Source: a bacterium | GTDB lineage: Bacteria > Armatimonadota > Zipacnadia > Zipacnadales > Zipacnadaceae | DNA: 42,272 nt | Assembly (NCBI GenBank): GCA_030603495.1 | Contig: JAUVXR010000023.1 | Coordinates: 1-42,272 of the forward strand | Direction of reading: 5' to 3' | Part shown: piece by piece, positions 15,801-23,515 of the stretch | How positions within the stretch are numbered: the first letter of the stretch is position 1 | Layout of the letters: each line of letters starts with the position of its first letter | The notes under the pieces: generated by a model | Database searches by the model: none | The model's input: the letters and a program-made list of their open reading frames with translations, nothing else | Told to the model about the DNA's origin: nothing | Program-made: the position numbers and the translations under genes

Positions 15801-16793
15801 ATGTACCGCTACATGAAGGTCGTGTTGGTCTGTGCCGTCTGTTCAAGTTTCGTGGTTCTTGCTGGTTGTGCGGGAGGTGACGGCGCATTCTTATTCGGCA
15901 AGAGTTCGGCATTGATTGGCCCAGCCGCGATCTCCCACGAAGCCACCGGCGGAACGGAGGGCTTCTTCTTCCTGCCTCCCATTGCTCCCGACCCGAGTCC
16001 TGGGGGCACCTTCGACGCCACCCTGGCTTCCGACTTGGAAGTAGAAGTCGTTGATCTAGACCTCGGCACCACAGTGGTCATCTTTACTGACACTGCCACT
16101 ACCAACAGTAGTGAGACCATTCGGGTCAATGCCGACGACGAGCACTACATCGTCAACTTCCACACCGACTTATATGACTTGCCGGATGGCCAGACCTGCC
16201 GGATCTTTGTCCGCCGCAAGTCCGATGGTGCCGTCTACGGCTTTGCTGACGTGCAGGTCTTCGCCAACATGAAGGAGGCCAAGAGCCTCGTCGACGACAC
16301 AACGTTCGCCCTGAAAGACGGCCGCACGCTGCCCGTTAAGTTCCGCATCGAGCAGCACGCAGAGCCGGCCGTGCTGCTGTTGTACGAGAAAGACTCCAAC
16401 TGGAATATTGTGGAGGGCGGTGCTTCCGGCGTGCTGGCGTACTGTCCCTCTGGCCCAACCTTTGATTATTTCTTCGACGGAGGCGGGCTGCAGGCAGACA
16501 CCGAGTACAACCTCATCTACTACGCGGATCCATGGCCGGGGAACAACCCCGGAGCTTTGATCGCCAGCGGGATGGCGGACGGCTCCGGTAACATTCAGCT
16601 CGCGGGATCCATCGATCTGGGGATGGACCTCCCGCAGTGGCCCGACGAGAATCTAGCGGATGGCGCGAAAATCTGGCTCGTCCCCTCAAGCGACTATAAC
16701 CTCGGAACGAACGCGATGACGGGGTGGAACACGACGGAGTATCTGTTCGAGGACAGACTAATCACCTATGACGACACTGATGTTAATGGTTAG
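15801..16793 (+). CDS. Secreted lipoprotein of unknown function
   Basis: 330 aa with a strong AAGGAGGG site before ATG 15801. The N-terminus is a lipoprotein signal: hydrophobic VVLVCAVCSSFVVLAGC, with the lipobox LAGC placing the lipidated Cys near residue 23. The mature part is acidic, rich in Asp, Thr and Gly, and has the alternating pattern of beta-sandwich proteins, including YIVNFHTDLYDLPDGQTC and a stretch with TLPVKFRIEQ. That resembles domains in surface proteins that bind or align in arrays. No catalytic motif is seen. It is first in the plus-strand exoprotein run and is probably anchored in the outer membrane. Its leader region is unusually rich in regulatory signals. Confidence 0.75.
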   Translation: MYRYMKVVLVCAVCSSFVVLAGCAGGDGAFLFGKSSALIGPAAISHEATGGTEGFFFLPPIAPDPSPGGTFDATLASDLEVEVVDLDLGTTVVIFTDTATTNSSETIRVNADDEHYIVNFHTDLYDLPDGQTCRIFVRRKSDGAVYGFADVQVFANMKEAKSLVDDTTFALKDGRTLPVKFRIEQHAEPAVLLLYEKDSNWNIVEGGASGVLAYCPSGPTFDYFFDGGGLQADTEYNLIYYADPWPGNNPGALIASGMADGSGNIQLAGSIDLGMDLPQWPDENLADGAKIWLVPSSDYNLGTNAMTGWNTTEYLFEDRLITYDDTDVNG

Positions 16794-16855
16794 CCGATGC
16801 CGGCAACAAGCGTACCGCCTGAAGCTCTACACAGGCGCCAAGTGAGGCGATGGTA

Positions 16856-17560
16856 ATGACGGCGAAATCACTCGTGTATATCTTGGTAGTGGCGGCGCTG
16901 CTTTTCCTGGCCAGCGGGCCGGTGGGTGCTGATTCGCCAGCTCTGGCCTCCCATGGGAGCAGCAGCCTTGTCCAGCGTCATTTTCCGGGACTCAGGCTCC
17001 CGGGACGCCCCGCTGAGCGCGCCAGCACCCAGACTCCGCAGCAGCCATCTGCCCGGGATGAAGCAGAGATGATGTGGCCGGCGGCGGCCGAAGACTTCGC
17101 GGTGCTCGCGCTCGCCGCCAACAGCCTTTCCTTCACCATACTGCCCTTTGACACCGAGCCACCGGTGGGGCTGCTCGCCGGCACGGTGGAGGGCTCAACT
17201 GACACTTATCAACTGAAGCTGGAAATGCTGGACCGAGAGCAGATCGTGCTGCTACCGGCGGAGGAGGCTTTGCGGGAGCGGCCCGATGCGCCCATCCCCA
17301 TGGAGTGGACCCTGCGATGGAAAGGTTCGGGAGATTGGACCTCCTGGGAGGCGGGTGAGTCCCTTGGCCCGGCGAGCCTGGATTGGGCAATTGGCGGTGA
17401 GGGGGCCAACCGCTACGAATTCGAGCTGCGCTGCCAACTCAACCCGCAGCTCTGGCAGTTAGGCGGCAATTATAGCGGGTCAGTGGCCATAACTGCTCAT
17501 CCGGTCCAAAAGCTTGATGAGTTGCTGCCCGCCCGACTCGGTTCGTCAGGAGTACCTTGA
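16856..17560 (+). CDS. Secreted protein of unknown function
   Basis: 234 aa from ATG 16856, which has GAGG eight bases upstream; the ATG at 16850 is too close to that site. A Sec signal peptide (SLVYILVVAALLFLASGPVGA) is cleaved near residue 25. After a Pro/Gln-rich linker the remainder is predicted beta-rich, with FTILPFDTEPPVGLLAGTVE, and a later Trp-rich section around MEWTLRWKGSGDWTSWE. It shows no family match that I recognise. It follows the lipoprotein gene by about 60 bases, so the two are probably co-transcribed. The role is inferred only from location: a periplasmic or surface component. Confidence 0.65.
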   Translation: MTAKSLVYILVVAALLFLASGPVGADSPALASHGSSSLVQRHFPGLRLPGRPAERASTQTPQQPSARDEAEMMWPAAAEDFAVLALAANSLSFTILPFDTEPPVGLLAGTVEGSTDTYQLKLEMLDREQIVLLPAEEALRERPDAPIPMEWTLRWKGSGDWTSWEAGESLGPASLDWAIGGEGANRYEFELRCQLNPQLWQLGGNYSGSVAITAHPVQKLDELLPARLGSSGVP

Positions 17561-17952
17561 CAAAGAAGTCTGGTAAGTGTGTCTACCCCCGTGGCGGGGG
17601 AGGGAGTTTGGCCGCATGATGCTATGGAGGGGCCGAGTTTGCTCCAGCCCGCCGGGGGGATCCCGGGGCCGTGTGAGTAACCGGCCCCCCCAAATCATAC
17701 GCTTGCTGCTGGCCGTGCCCTGTTGGCATAGCCATATCGGCAGCAAATGGGAATAACTTTATATCAAGTTTACCTTATTCTTACATATACTAAACCTCAA
17801 GTCAAGTGCAAATTATGATTAAATCTGAGCATAGGGAGGTGAGAGTGATTCCGCTGGAAGCCGGACAGCTCAACCAGATGGGGTGGAAAAACTCAATGCC
17901 GTGAGCCGTCTCGCACTACGGAGATGAACTAACAGGTGCACTACTACGCCGA
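17561..17952. other. Intergenic region with GC-rich hairpins
   Basis: No gene seen. A 7-bp hairpin (GGGGCCG 17665-17671 with CGGCCCC 17682-17688) lies in a GC-rich patch, then an AT-rich patch at 17750-17830 that probably holds the promoter of the following operon, although no consensus hexamer pair stands out. GGGAGGTGA near 17835 followed by GTG opens a frame of about 19 codons that could be a leader peptide. I do not regard it as established. Confidence 0.4.
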
Positions 17953-18063
17953 TGCGTACCCCGGGCAGGCCGGGGGAGACTCATCCGCCGTAGCCTTGGC
18001 GAAGGCGGAAAACACCTGATACGCACCGACTATGTGGGCCATAGCCCGTCGGGGCAAAGGCCC
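17953..18063 (+). ncRNA. Structured 5' leader of the exoprotein operon (candidate)
   Basis: Nested pairings are visible. TGCGTA (17953-17958) pairs with TACGCA (18020-18025), enclosing CCCCGG/CCGGGG (17959-17964 with 17970-17975) and TCCGCC/GGCGGA (17984-17989 with 18004-18009) as a three-way junction. CCGAC...GTCGG (18026-18030 with 18048-18052) and GGGC-AAAG-GCCC (18052-18063) follow. The ribosome-binding site AAGGAG is about ten bases further on. The TCCGCC hairpin resembles a short dispersed repeat seen in some environmental genomes, so part of this could be an inserted repeat. It matches no riboswitch class that I recognise. Confidence 0.45.
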
Positions 18064-18090
18064 AACGAAACCTAAGAAGGAGAAACAAAA

Positions 18091-18912
18091 ATGTCGAAAC
18101 TGTATGTAAGTATTATGATGGTCGCGCTGTTGGCGCTGGTCTGTACTAGCGCCTTTGCGGTGACCACGACCTGGGATGTCCAATCGCCAGAGCTCACCCC
18201 GGTCGCAGATGATTGGGTACAGGAGATCCCCATCACAGCACAGGTCAAGTGCTACATCCAGATCATCTACCAGGACAACGACATCGGATTCGTTAACGAC
18301 AAGAACCCTGGCGACTGGTTCCGAGCGCGTGCTGACGGGCTGATCGGCGCGTACGGATCCCTCGACCCGCTCAACGACGACGACAAGTCCTCGTGTTCGG
18401 CCTGGGCGGACGGATACTACGAGTCCCGCGACGGCGCCCATCTGTACGTCCAAACCAACAACCCGCTGACGATGGACATTCACCGGAAGGGCGACCTGGA
18501 GACAGTGGCCGGCGACATCATCCCCACTTGGTGGACACTGGCAGCCAGCGGAAACTGGGCCTTGGGCTTCCTGGTGGGCGGTCAGTGGGTCGCTGATGTT
18601 CACGGCACGCCGGACGGCAAGCTCCCGCTGGACGGTGCCGGCGGCTACGCCGGGCTAAACAACCCCGGGCTTACCCCTGGTGGCACTATCTTCCTGGGCG
18701 GCCAGCCGCCGTACCCGAACCAGCACGCGTTCGCCTGCGCGCCGGACTGCGATCACTTCTTCCTGAAGCTTCCGTGCCCCACCCGTGGGACACTGGAGTT
18801 CAAAGCGCGGATGCTGCGCACCAGCATCGCATGGGGCGCGACGGGTGAGCTGATCCCTGACCAGGCGGGTGACTACAGCACAGCCCTGAACGTCACGTTC
18901 ACCAGTCCGTAG
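18091..18912 (+). CDS. Secreted beta-rich protein, unknown
   Basis: 273 aa; AAGGAG lies before ATG 18091. A Sec signal peptide (YVSIMMVALLALVCTSAFA) is followed by a mature protein rich in Asp, Gly, Trp and aromatic residues. Cys pairs (SSCSAW, FACAPDCDHFF, LPCPTRG) suggest extracellular disulfides. The C-terminus ends in strand-like DYSTALNVTFTSP, reminiscent of spore-coat-U or WxL-like beta sandwiches, where a terminal strand finishes the fold. That resemblance is weak. It may be a major subunit or matrix protein of the surface structure encoded by the following genes. A GC-rich hairpin follows its stop. Confidence 0.7.
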   Translation: MSKLYVSIMMVALLALVCTSAFAVTTTWDVQSPELTPVADDWVQEIPITAQVKCYIQIIYQDNDIGFVNDKNPGDWFRARADGLIGAYGSLDPLNDDDKSSCSAWADGYYESRDGAHLYVQTNNPLTMDIHRKGDLETVAGDIIPTWWTLAASGNWALGFLVGGQWVADVHGTPDGKLPLDGAGGYAGLNNPGLTPGGTIFLGGQPPYPNQHAFACAPDCDHFFLKLPCPTRGTLEFKARMLRTSIAWGATGELIPDQAGDYSTALNVTFTSP

Positions 18913-18926
18913 CAGCAACGACGCCA

Positions 18927-18960
18927 AGCCGCGCCCGACTCGGTTGAGCCGGGCGCGGCT
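18927..18960 (+). terminator. Strong GC hairpin after the secreted protein gene
   Basis: AGCCGCGCCCG pairs with CGGGCGCGGCT (11 bp, 12-nt loop), 14 bases after the stop. There is no T-run, so it may be a processing or partial-termination site. That would allow higher expression of the first gene than of the genes downstream. Confidence 0.5.
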
Positions 18961-19026
18961 CGAATCGGTCGTAATTGCTATGATAGACCTGTAACGTCAT
19001 AATAAAGACAATGAGCTAATGAAGAT

Positions 19027-20718
19027 ATGAACCGCCCACTGATATTCCTGCTGCTCATCGCCGCTATTCTGGTAGCCTCGTCCAGCGCCTTCGCCCAGCA
19101 GCCGCCTCCCACCGAGTGGCCCGGCTTCGCCGTATCTCCGATAGAGCAAGACCTCAGTGTGAACGCGGGCGAAACGCTGCGCCGAGGGATAGACCTCTTG
19201 ACAAGAAAGACCAACGAACCTACGGGATTCGAAATCCAAGTGATGGACTTGGGACAAGCAGAAACCGGTGACGTGACAATCGTAGAGCGTGATCAGGGAG
19301 CCCGTTCCTGCGCCGACTGGATAACTATCGCGGACAGCGTTGAAGTGCCTCCGGACCGGCGACTGACGGTTCCGTACAGCGTCCAAGTCCCCACCACAGC
19401 CCACGGCGAATACCATGCATTTGTGACCATACGGCTAAGGCCCCGGCGGCTCGAGCGCCGGATAGTGATGGGCGTGATACCGGTAGCGACGGTGCGGATT
19501 GCGGTCAGCGTAAGAGACCGGCCCACCAAATTGGGCATGGAGGTCTCGGGCCTGCAGCTTCAGCCCGCCCAGGGGGGCCAGCCGGCCGGGGTCACAGTGG
19601 AAGTCACTAACACCGGCGAGTTGAGGACGCCCTTGGCGGGCGATGTTCTGTTTCGGGGACCGACCGGAACCTTCCCCGTCCGGGTGCCACTGCCTCACCG
19701 AAGTTCGGGTGGGCCGATGGAGATATACCCAGGGGCTATCGTGGGAATCATCTGTCCTCTGCCTAATCCCTTCCCGCCCGGTCACTATCTAGCCCAGGTG
19801 CGGGGCACGCTGCTGGGCAACCGGCGCATGCAAGCGGACTTCGAGTTGGAGATACCAGAGGAGCAAGTACGCACGGTCATCGGCAAATTCCTGAGTGCGG
19901 CGGCGTTCAAGGTGAACTTGGAAGTCGAACCGATAACGGTGGACCTGAACCTTCCCCCGGGCGCACGCCGGACGGTGGTCATCCGGATACGCAACAACGG
20001 CGAGGAACCAGTGGAAGTTGCCCTCGAACCTGCGCTGGTGCGCATTGAACCCGATGGCCTGATGACCTACGCCAGCCGGTGGCCCGCGGATACTCCGCAG
20101 TGGGTGGAGGTGCCCAGCGCTTCCTTTACGCTGGCCGCCGGGCGCTCGCGGGCGTTCCACGCCCAGGTGGTCATTCCCCGCGACCGGCCCATTGGCGGGA
20201 CCGTTGCCTGCGCCGTGCTCATCAAGGCCCATACCCTGGCACCGCATACAGAGGAAGAGGGTGCGTCAATCGGCGAATATCCGGTGCTGATTATAGCCCG
20301 CGACCCGCAGGCACCGCCGGCGAAGCTGGAGTCGCAGGGCCTGGAACTGGTGCGAGCTTCCCCTGAGTCCAACCCCACTGCGGCAGTAGTACAGGTGAAA
20401 AACGTAGGCGGCCAACTGGGTGATATCACGGGGCAGATGTGGCTGGAAGGCCCGCAGGGCATCGAAATGAGTAGGTTGGAGATCGGGGAGCGGAGCAGGG
20501 AACAGATCTTGCCGGGGGGAATACGGGAGTTCCGCCTACCCCTGCCCCCGCTGGATAAGGGCGAGCATACGGTGTTTGCCAAGCTCAATCCCGGCAGGCA
20601 GGGGGAGGGCACACTGGAGATGCAGGAGAGCTTTACCGTAACCATAGGGGTGCCGGAGGGCCTCAAGGACAGCGGGTCTGAATCAACCGCCTCGGGTGCG
20701 GCGTTGACTGAAGAATAG
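19027..20718 (+). CDS. Periplasmic Ig-like, chaperone-like protein
   Basis: 563 aa with a Sec signal peptide (LIFLLLIAAILVASSSAFA). The mature region begins FAVSPIEQDLSVNAGETLRR, the opening strand pattern of pilus chaperone-like (PapD/FimC or SCPU-type) Ig domains. It continues with about four to five Ig-like repeats rich in Pro and Val, including VTVEVTNTGELRTPLAGDVL near residue 190 and VVIRIRNNGEEPVEVALEP near 320. It is longer than a simple chaperone (about 230 aa), so it may be a scaffold or a multi-domain periplasmic adaptor. It is surrounded by secreted subunit-like genes and a secretin. No usher gene is present. The start has only a weak ribosome-binding site. Confidence 0.65.
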   Translation: MNRPLIFLLLIAAILVASSSAFAQQPPPTEWPGFAVSPIEQDLSVNAGETLRRGIDLLTRKTNEPTGFEIQVMDLGQAETGDVTIVERDQGARSCADWITIADSVEVPPDRRLTVPYSVQVPTTAHGEYHAFVTIRLRPRRLERRIVMGVIPVATVRIAVSVRDRPTKLGMEVSGLQLQPAQGGQPAGVTVEVTNTGELRTPLAGDVLFRGPTGTFPVRVPLPHRSSGGPMEIYPGAIVGIICPLPNPFPPGHYLAQVRGTLLGNRRMQADFELEIPEEQVRTVIGKFLSAAAFKVNLEVEPITVDLNLPPGARRTVVIRIRNNGEEPVEVALEPALVRIEPDGLMTYASRWPADTPQWVEVPSASFTLAAGRSRAFHAQVVIPRDRPIGGTVACAVLIKAHTLAPHTEEEGASIGEYPVLIIARDPQAPPAKLESQGLELVRASPESNPTAAVVQVKNVGGQLGDITGQMWLEGPQGIEMSRLEIGERSREQILPGGIREFRLPLPPLDKGEHTVFAKLNPGRQGEGTLEMQESFTVTIGVPEGLKDSGSESTASGAALTEE

Positions 20719-20779
20719 ACAACCCGCTATAATTGCGTAGTATAGGCCGGACCGCAGACAATTGACTCACAATCTGAAA

Positions 20780-21685
20780 ATGCAGCAAGCGACTAGTAGC
20801 ACCAACTGGTTGCACAGCGGCAAGGTTTGGCTGTGGCGCGGCGGGATAGTGGTGGCTGTGTTGGTCGTGGCGCTCGCAGTGTCTTCCCTGGCGTGGGGCG
20901 ACGTAGTTAGCGCAGACCTGTACCCAATCGCCGACGCCAGTGGGCAGTACTGGAAGGATATCACCGGCGCCGCCTACTCCGGGGATTTCCAAAGCAGTTT
21001 CAGTTACAACGATGCCAGCGTCAGCCTGTCCTACAACAGTTATGATGACTGCTGGTTTCGGGCCAGTTTGGATGCCACTGGCCTCAAGCCGAACTTTTGC
21101 TACCAGGTCAAGCTGAACGGCAAGCCGGAGGCTTATTGGGGGGAAGGCGGCGATGATACATCTAACGAAGCTCTGGGCTATGCCGGGCGCTGGTGGCGCA
21201 ATGAACCAAGTCCGGGTAACGCCGACGATAGCAACTACGAGGCTCACAAGGATGATCCCGACTATGTCTACAGCGGCTACCTGATGTACGATTTCTTTGT
21301 CACTGATGCGGACGGCAACGCCCAGATTGAAATAATATCGGACAATTCGTATCATGTCGTTTGGAAGACGAGCCAGCGTACACCGCAGGCTAACGATGGG
21401 CCAGTTTGCGATTACAATGTAGACGGAACCCCCGTCAGCATTTACGGCGAGTGGGAACCGACACGGGCCCTGCCGGGTGAATTAGCGCTGCGCCCGGGCA
21501 AATACGATGTCCAGTTCTTCCTTACCGAGGAGAGCTTCCATGATTCCGGGGCGTCGTGGGCGACAGTCATGGGCTACGATGAAGCCCGGTTTGATATCGC
21601 CCCGGAGCCGTCAACATTGATTCTGACGATCATGGGGATGACGGGGCTGGCTGGGGCACTCAGACGCAAGCGCTGCCAACGCTGA
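20780..21685 (+). CDS. PEP-CTERM-sorted extracellular protein
   Basis: 301 aa from ATG 20780; a TTG six codons earlier is possible. A long N-region precedes a hydrophobic signal (GGIVVAVLVVALAVSSLAWG). The C-terminus is a textbook PEP-CTERM tail: PEPSTLILTIMGMTGLAGAL followed by RRKR, that is a PEP motif, a TM helix and a basic tail recognised by exosortase and linked to exopolysaccharide. The central part is Asp/Tyr/Trp-rich and of unknown fold. The exosortase itself is not in the window. Such proteins are surface or matrix proteins. Confidence 0.85.
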   Translation: MQQATSSTNWLHSGKVWLWRGGIVVAVLVVALAVSSLAWGDVVSADLYPIADASGQYWKDITGAAYSGDFQSSFSYNDASVSLSYNSYDDCWFRASLDATGLKPNFCYQVKLNGKPEAYWGEGGDDTSNEALGYAGRWWRNEPSPGNADDSNYEAHKDDPDYVYSGYLMYDFFVTDADGNAQIEIISDNSYHVVWKTSQRTPQANDGPVCDYNVDGTPVSIYGEWEPTRALPGELALRPGKYDVQFFLTEESFHDSGASWATVMGYDEARFDIAPEPSTLILTIMGMTGLAGALRRKRCQR

Positions 21686-21781
21686 GATCTGCATAGAACA
21701 GATGGCCGTTGAGCGACACAGTACCGTGTGTGAAATCGCGTATGGCCGACGCGGGAGGGTGCCTTCAAAAGGAGCCCGACA

Positions 21782-22945
21782 ATGAAGCACGGCAGCATCA
21801 TAGTGACAGTGAGCGCATGGCTGATATTGACACTTGCGGCCGGATATGCTGACGTGGATAGCTACGAAGCCAATGACCCGAGGGTTGGGTTCATCATCGT
21901 CTCCTGGGCGGACCGTCCTGCGTCGGAGTGGGAAGCCTCCGTCCAGGCACTTCACGATATTGGCGTCACTGATGTTACCTTCGTCACATACCGTTTCAAC
22001 GAGTACGATGGCGCCAATTTCGGCACCAATATCACTACTACCAACACTCATGGTTATGAGCGGCCCACCGATGCGGCCATCGAGGCGGCTATCCAGCAGG
22101 CCAAGTTGCTGGGCATGACCGTGACCCTAAACCCTTTCCTAGAGGTAGATGCTAGCGGTGGGATAGGAGCCGTCTGGCGCGGCAATATCAACTTCTCTGA
22201 CAACGACGACCTGGCGGCATGGTTCGGCAGTTATGACTCCTATATGTACGACATGGCTACAATGGCCGACGCGAATGGCGTGGACCGACTGATGATAGGC
22301 TCTGAGCTGCAGGGCCTTTCGCTGGACGGCGATGCTACCAGCCATTGGAACTCACTGATTAGCGACATCCGGGCAGTTTATGACGGGAAGCTTAGCTACG
22401 CCGCCAATTGGAACTGGGAGTATAATCACGTGCCCTTCTGGAGTCAACTTGACGAAATTGGGATCGAGGCTTACTTTGAATTAGTGAGCGAAGGTGTGGC
22501 AAGTGGTGAGGGCAATCCTTCGATCGAGACCCTGGCGAGCGGTTGGGAGAGCGTTTTGTCAAGCCTGGAATCTTACAGCATTGCACAAAGCCGGCCAATA
22601 ATATTTAGTGAGGTAGGCTACACGTACCTGGATAAGACTACGGCACACCCGTGGAATTGGCAGACGTCAAGCGATCCGGATTATGCGGAGCAGCTTAACG
22701 CCTACAAGGCCCTCATTCACGCCACTGACCTGCAAGGAGACTGGCTCAAAGATATGGCATTTTGGCACTGGGACATGATCGGCGCCGATAGCAGCAACTA
22801 CATGATACCTTACGGTTCTGAGCCAGCCGAGTATGTTGGTGGCTATGTTCCAGAACCCGGATCAGTGTCATTGATGCTCTCGGGGCTTGGCGCACTGCTC
22901 GTTGGCTTTCGCCGGCGGCAGCGGTCGGCTGATGAATCCGAGTAG
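21782..22945 (+). CDS. Glycosidase-like TIM-barrel protein with PEP-CTERM tail
   Basis: 387 aa; AAGGAG lies seven bases before ATG 21782, with a Sec signal at residues 1-23. Residues about 33-345 follow the GH113/GTA-type TIM-barrel plan: an opening strand VGFIIVSWADRP, MIGSELQGL with candidate acid/base Glu near 175, and IIFSEVGYTY with candidate nucleophile Glu near 277. The barrel probably binds a beta-linked polysaccharide such as mannan or the cell's own exopolysaccharide. The C-terminus has VPEPGSVSLMLSGLGALLVG then RRRQR, a second PEP-CTERM tail. Likely a surface-anchored polysaccharide-modifying enzyme. Substrate unknown. Confidence 0.8.
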   Translation: MKHGSIIVTVSAWLILTLAAGYADVDSYEANDPRVGFIIVSWADRPASEWEASVQALHDIGVTDVTFVTYRFNEYDGANFGTNITTTNTHGYERPTDAAIEAAIQQAKLLGMTVTLNPFLEVDASGGIGAVWRGNINFSDNDDLAAWFGSYDSYMYDMATMADANGVDRLMIGSELQGLSLDGDATSHWNSLISDIRAVYDGKLSYAANWNWEYNHVPFWSQLDEIGIEAYFELVSEGVASGEGNPSIETLASGWESVLSSLESYSIAQSRPIIFSEVGYTYLDKTTAHPWNWQTSSDPDYAEQLNAYKALIHATDLQGDWLKDMAFWHWDMIGADSSNYMIPYGSEPAEYVGGYVPEPGSVSLMLSGLGALLVGFRRRQRSADESE

Positions 22946-22987
22946 TCAACTGCCGGGAACTCACTGTAAACGTCGGGAGCAAAGACC

Positions 22988-23452
22988 TTGAAGCCGCTAA
23001 CGGGTAGCATTGTTACTTCTCTACTATCTGTGGTCTTCTGGGTACCTGCCATGTCGCCTGTAGGCCAGCAAGCATCAATAGAAATCAGCTTAACGATCCC
23101 CCAAGCTGTATTGTGCACTAGCATGCGGGTAATGCCGAGGGTGTTAGAGCTTGATTGTCCTGAGGGCGAGCCGCCAGTTCACATATGCCTGGACCTCCTC
23201 GCCTTTGTCAAGTATTCTGACGTGCGATTCGACACAATTAACCTAAACGACGTACCCATTAGTCCAGTACCACCACCCACCAAGTGGAAGCCAGACAAGG
23301 ACTCCACCCACTGCCACATATTCTTTGATCGCAAGGAGGTCGTGGACATCCTGGGGCCGCCCCCGGGCTACAGGACAATTCAGTTTCAGGCTGAAATCTC
23401 CGGGGGTCACCTAATAACTGCAGTTGATACCATCAGACTGCAGCCAGGCTAA
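22988..23452 (+). CDS. Small secreted protein, unknown
   Basis: 154 aa from a TTG at 22988 with GGGAG about ten bases upstream; no ATG fits before the signal-like region. The N-terminal hydrophobic stretch (SIVTSLLSVVFWVPAMSPVG) looks like a signal peptide. The rest is compact and beta-rich with three or four cysteines (VLCTSM, LDCPEGE, HICLDLL, HCHIFFD), suggesting a disulfide-stabilised periplasmic domain. It sits 42 bases after the glycosidase-like gene and 63 before the secretin, so it is operonic. It is a plausible secretin-associated or minor subunit protein. Confidence 0.6.
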   Translation: MKPLTGSIVTSLLSVVFWVPAMSPVGQQASIEISLTIPQAVLCTSMRVMPRVLELDCPEGEPPVHICLDLLAFVKYSDVRFDTINLNDVPISPVPPPTKWKPDKDSTHCHIFFDRKEVVDILGPPPGYRTIQFQAEISGGHLITAVDTIRLQPG

Positions 23453-23515
23453 GGCGCAACTGCACGATAACAGAGGGCCAACCAGCCAACTGACTCAAGT
23501 GGGAAGGATAATAGC

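Noticed and set aside
17895-17935. Resemblance of GTGAGCCGTCTCGCACTACGG to group II intron domain V
   Set aside because: The conserved AGC triad context and GAAA-type loop are missing and there is no reverse transcriptase nearby.
17944-18040. Minus-strand reading frame ending in a FAKATADES-type peptide
   Set aside because: This peptide is the translation of a short hairpin repeat (TCCGCC...GGCGGA) that gives similar false proteins in many environmental genomes. No start site or family supports a gene here.
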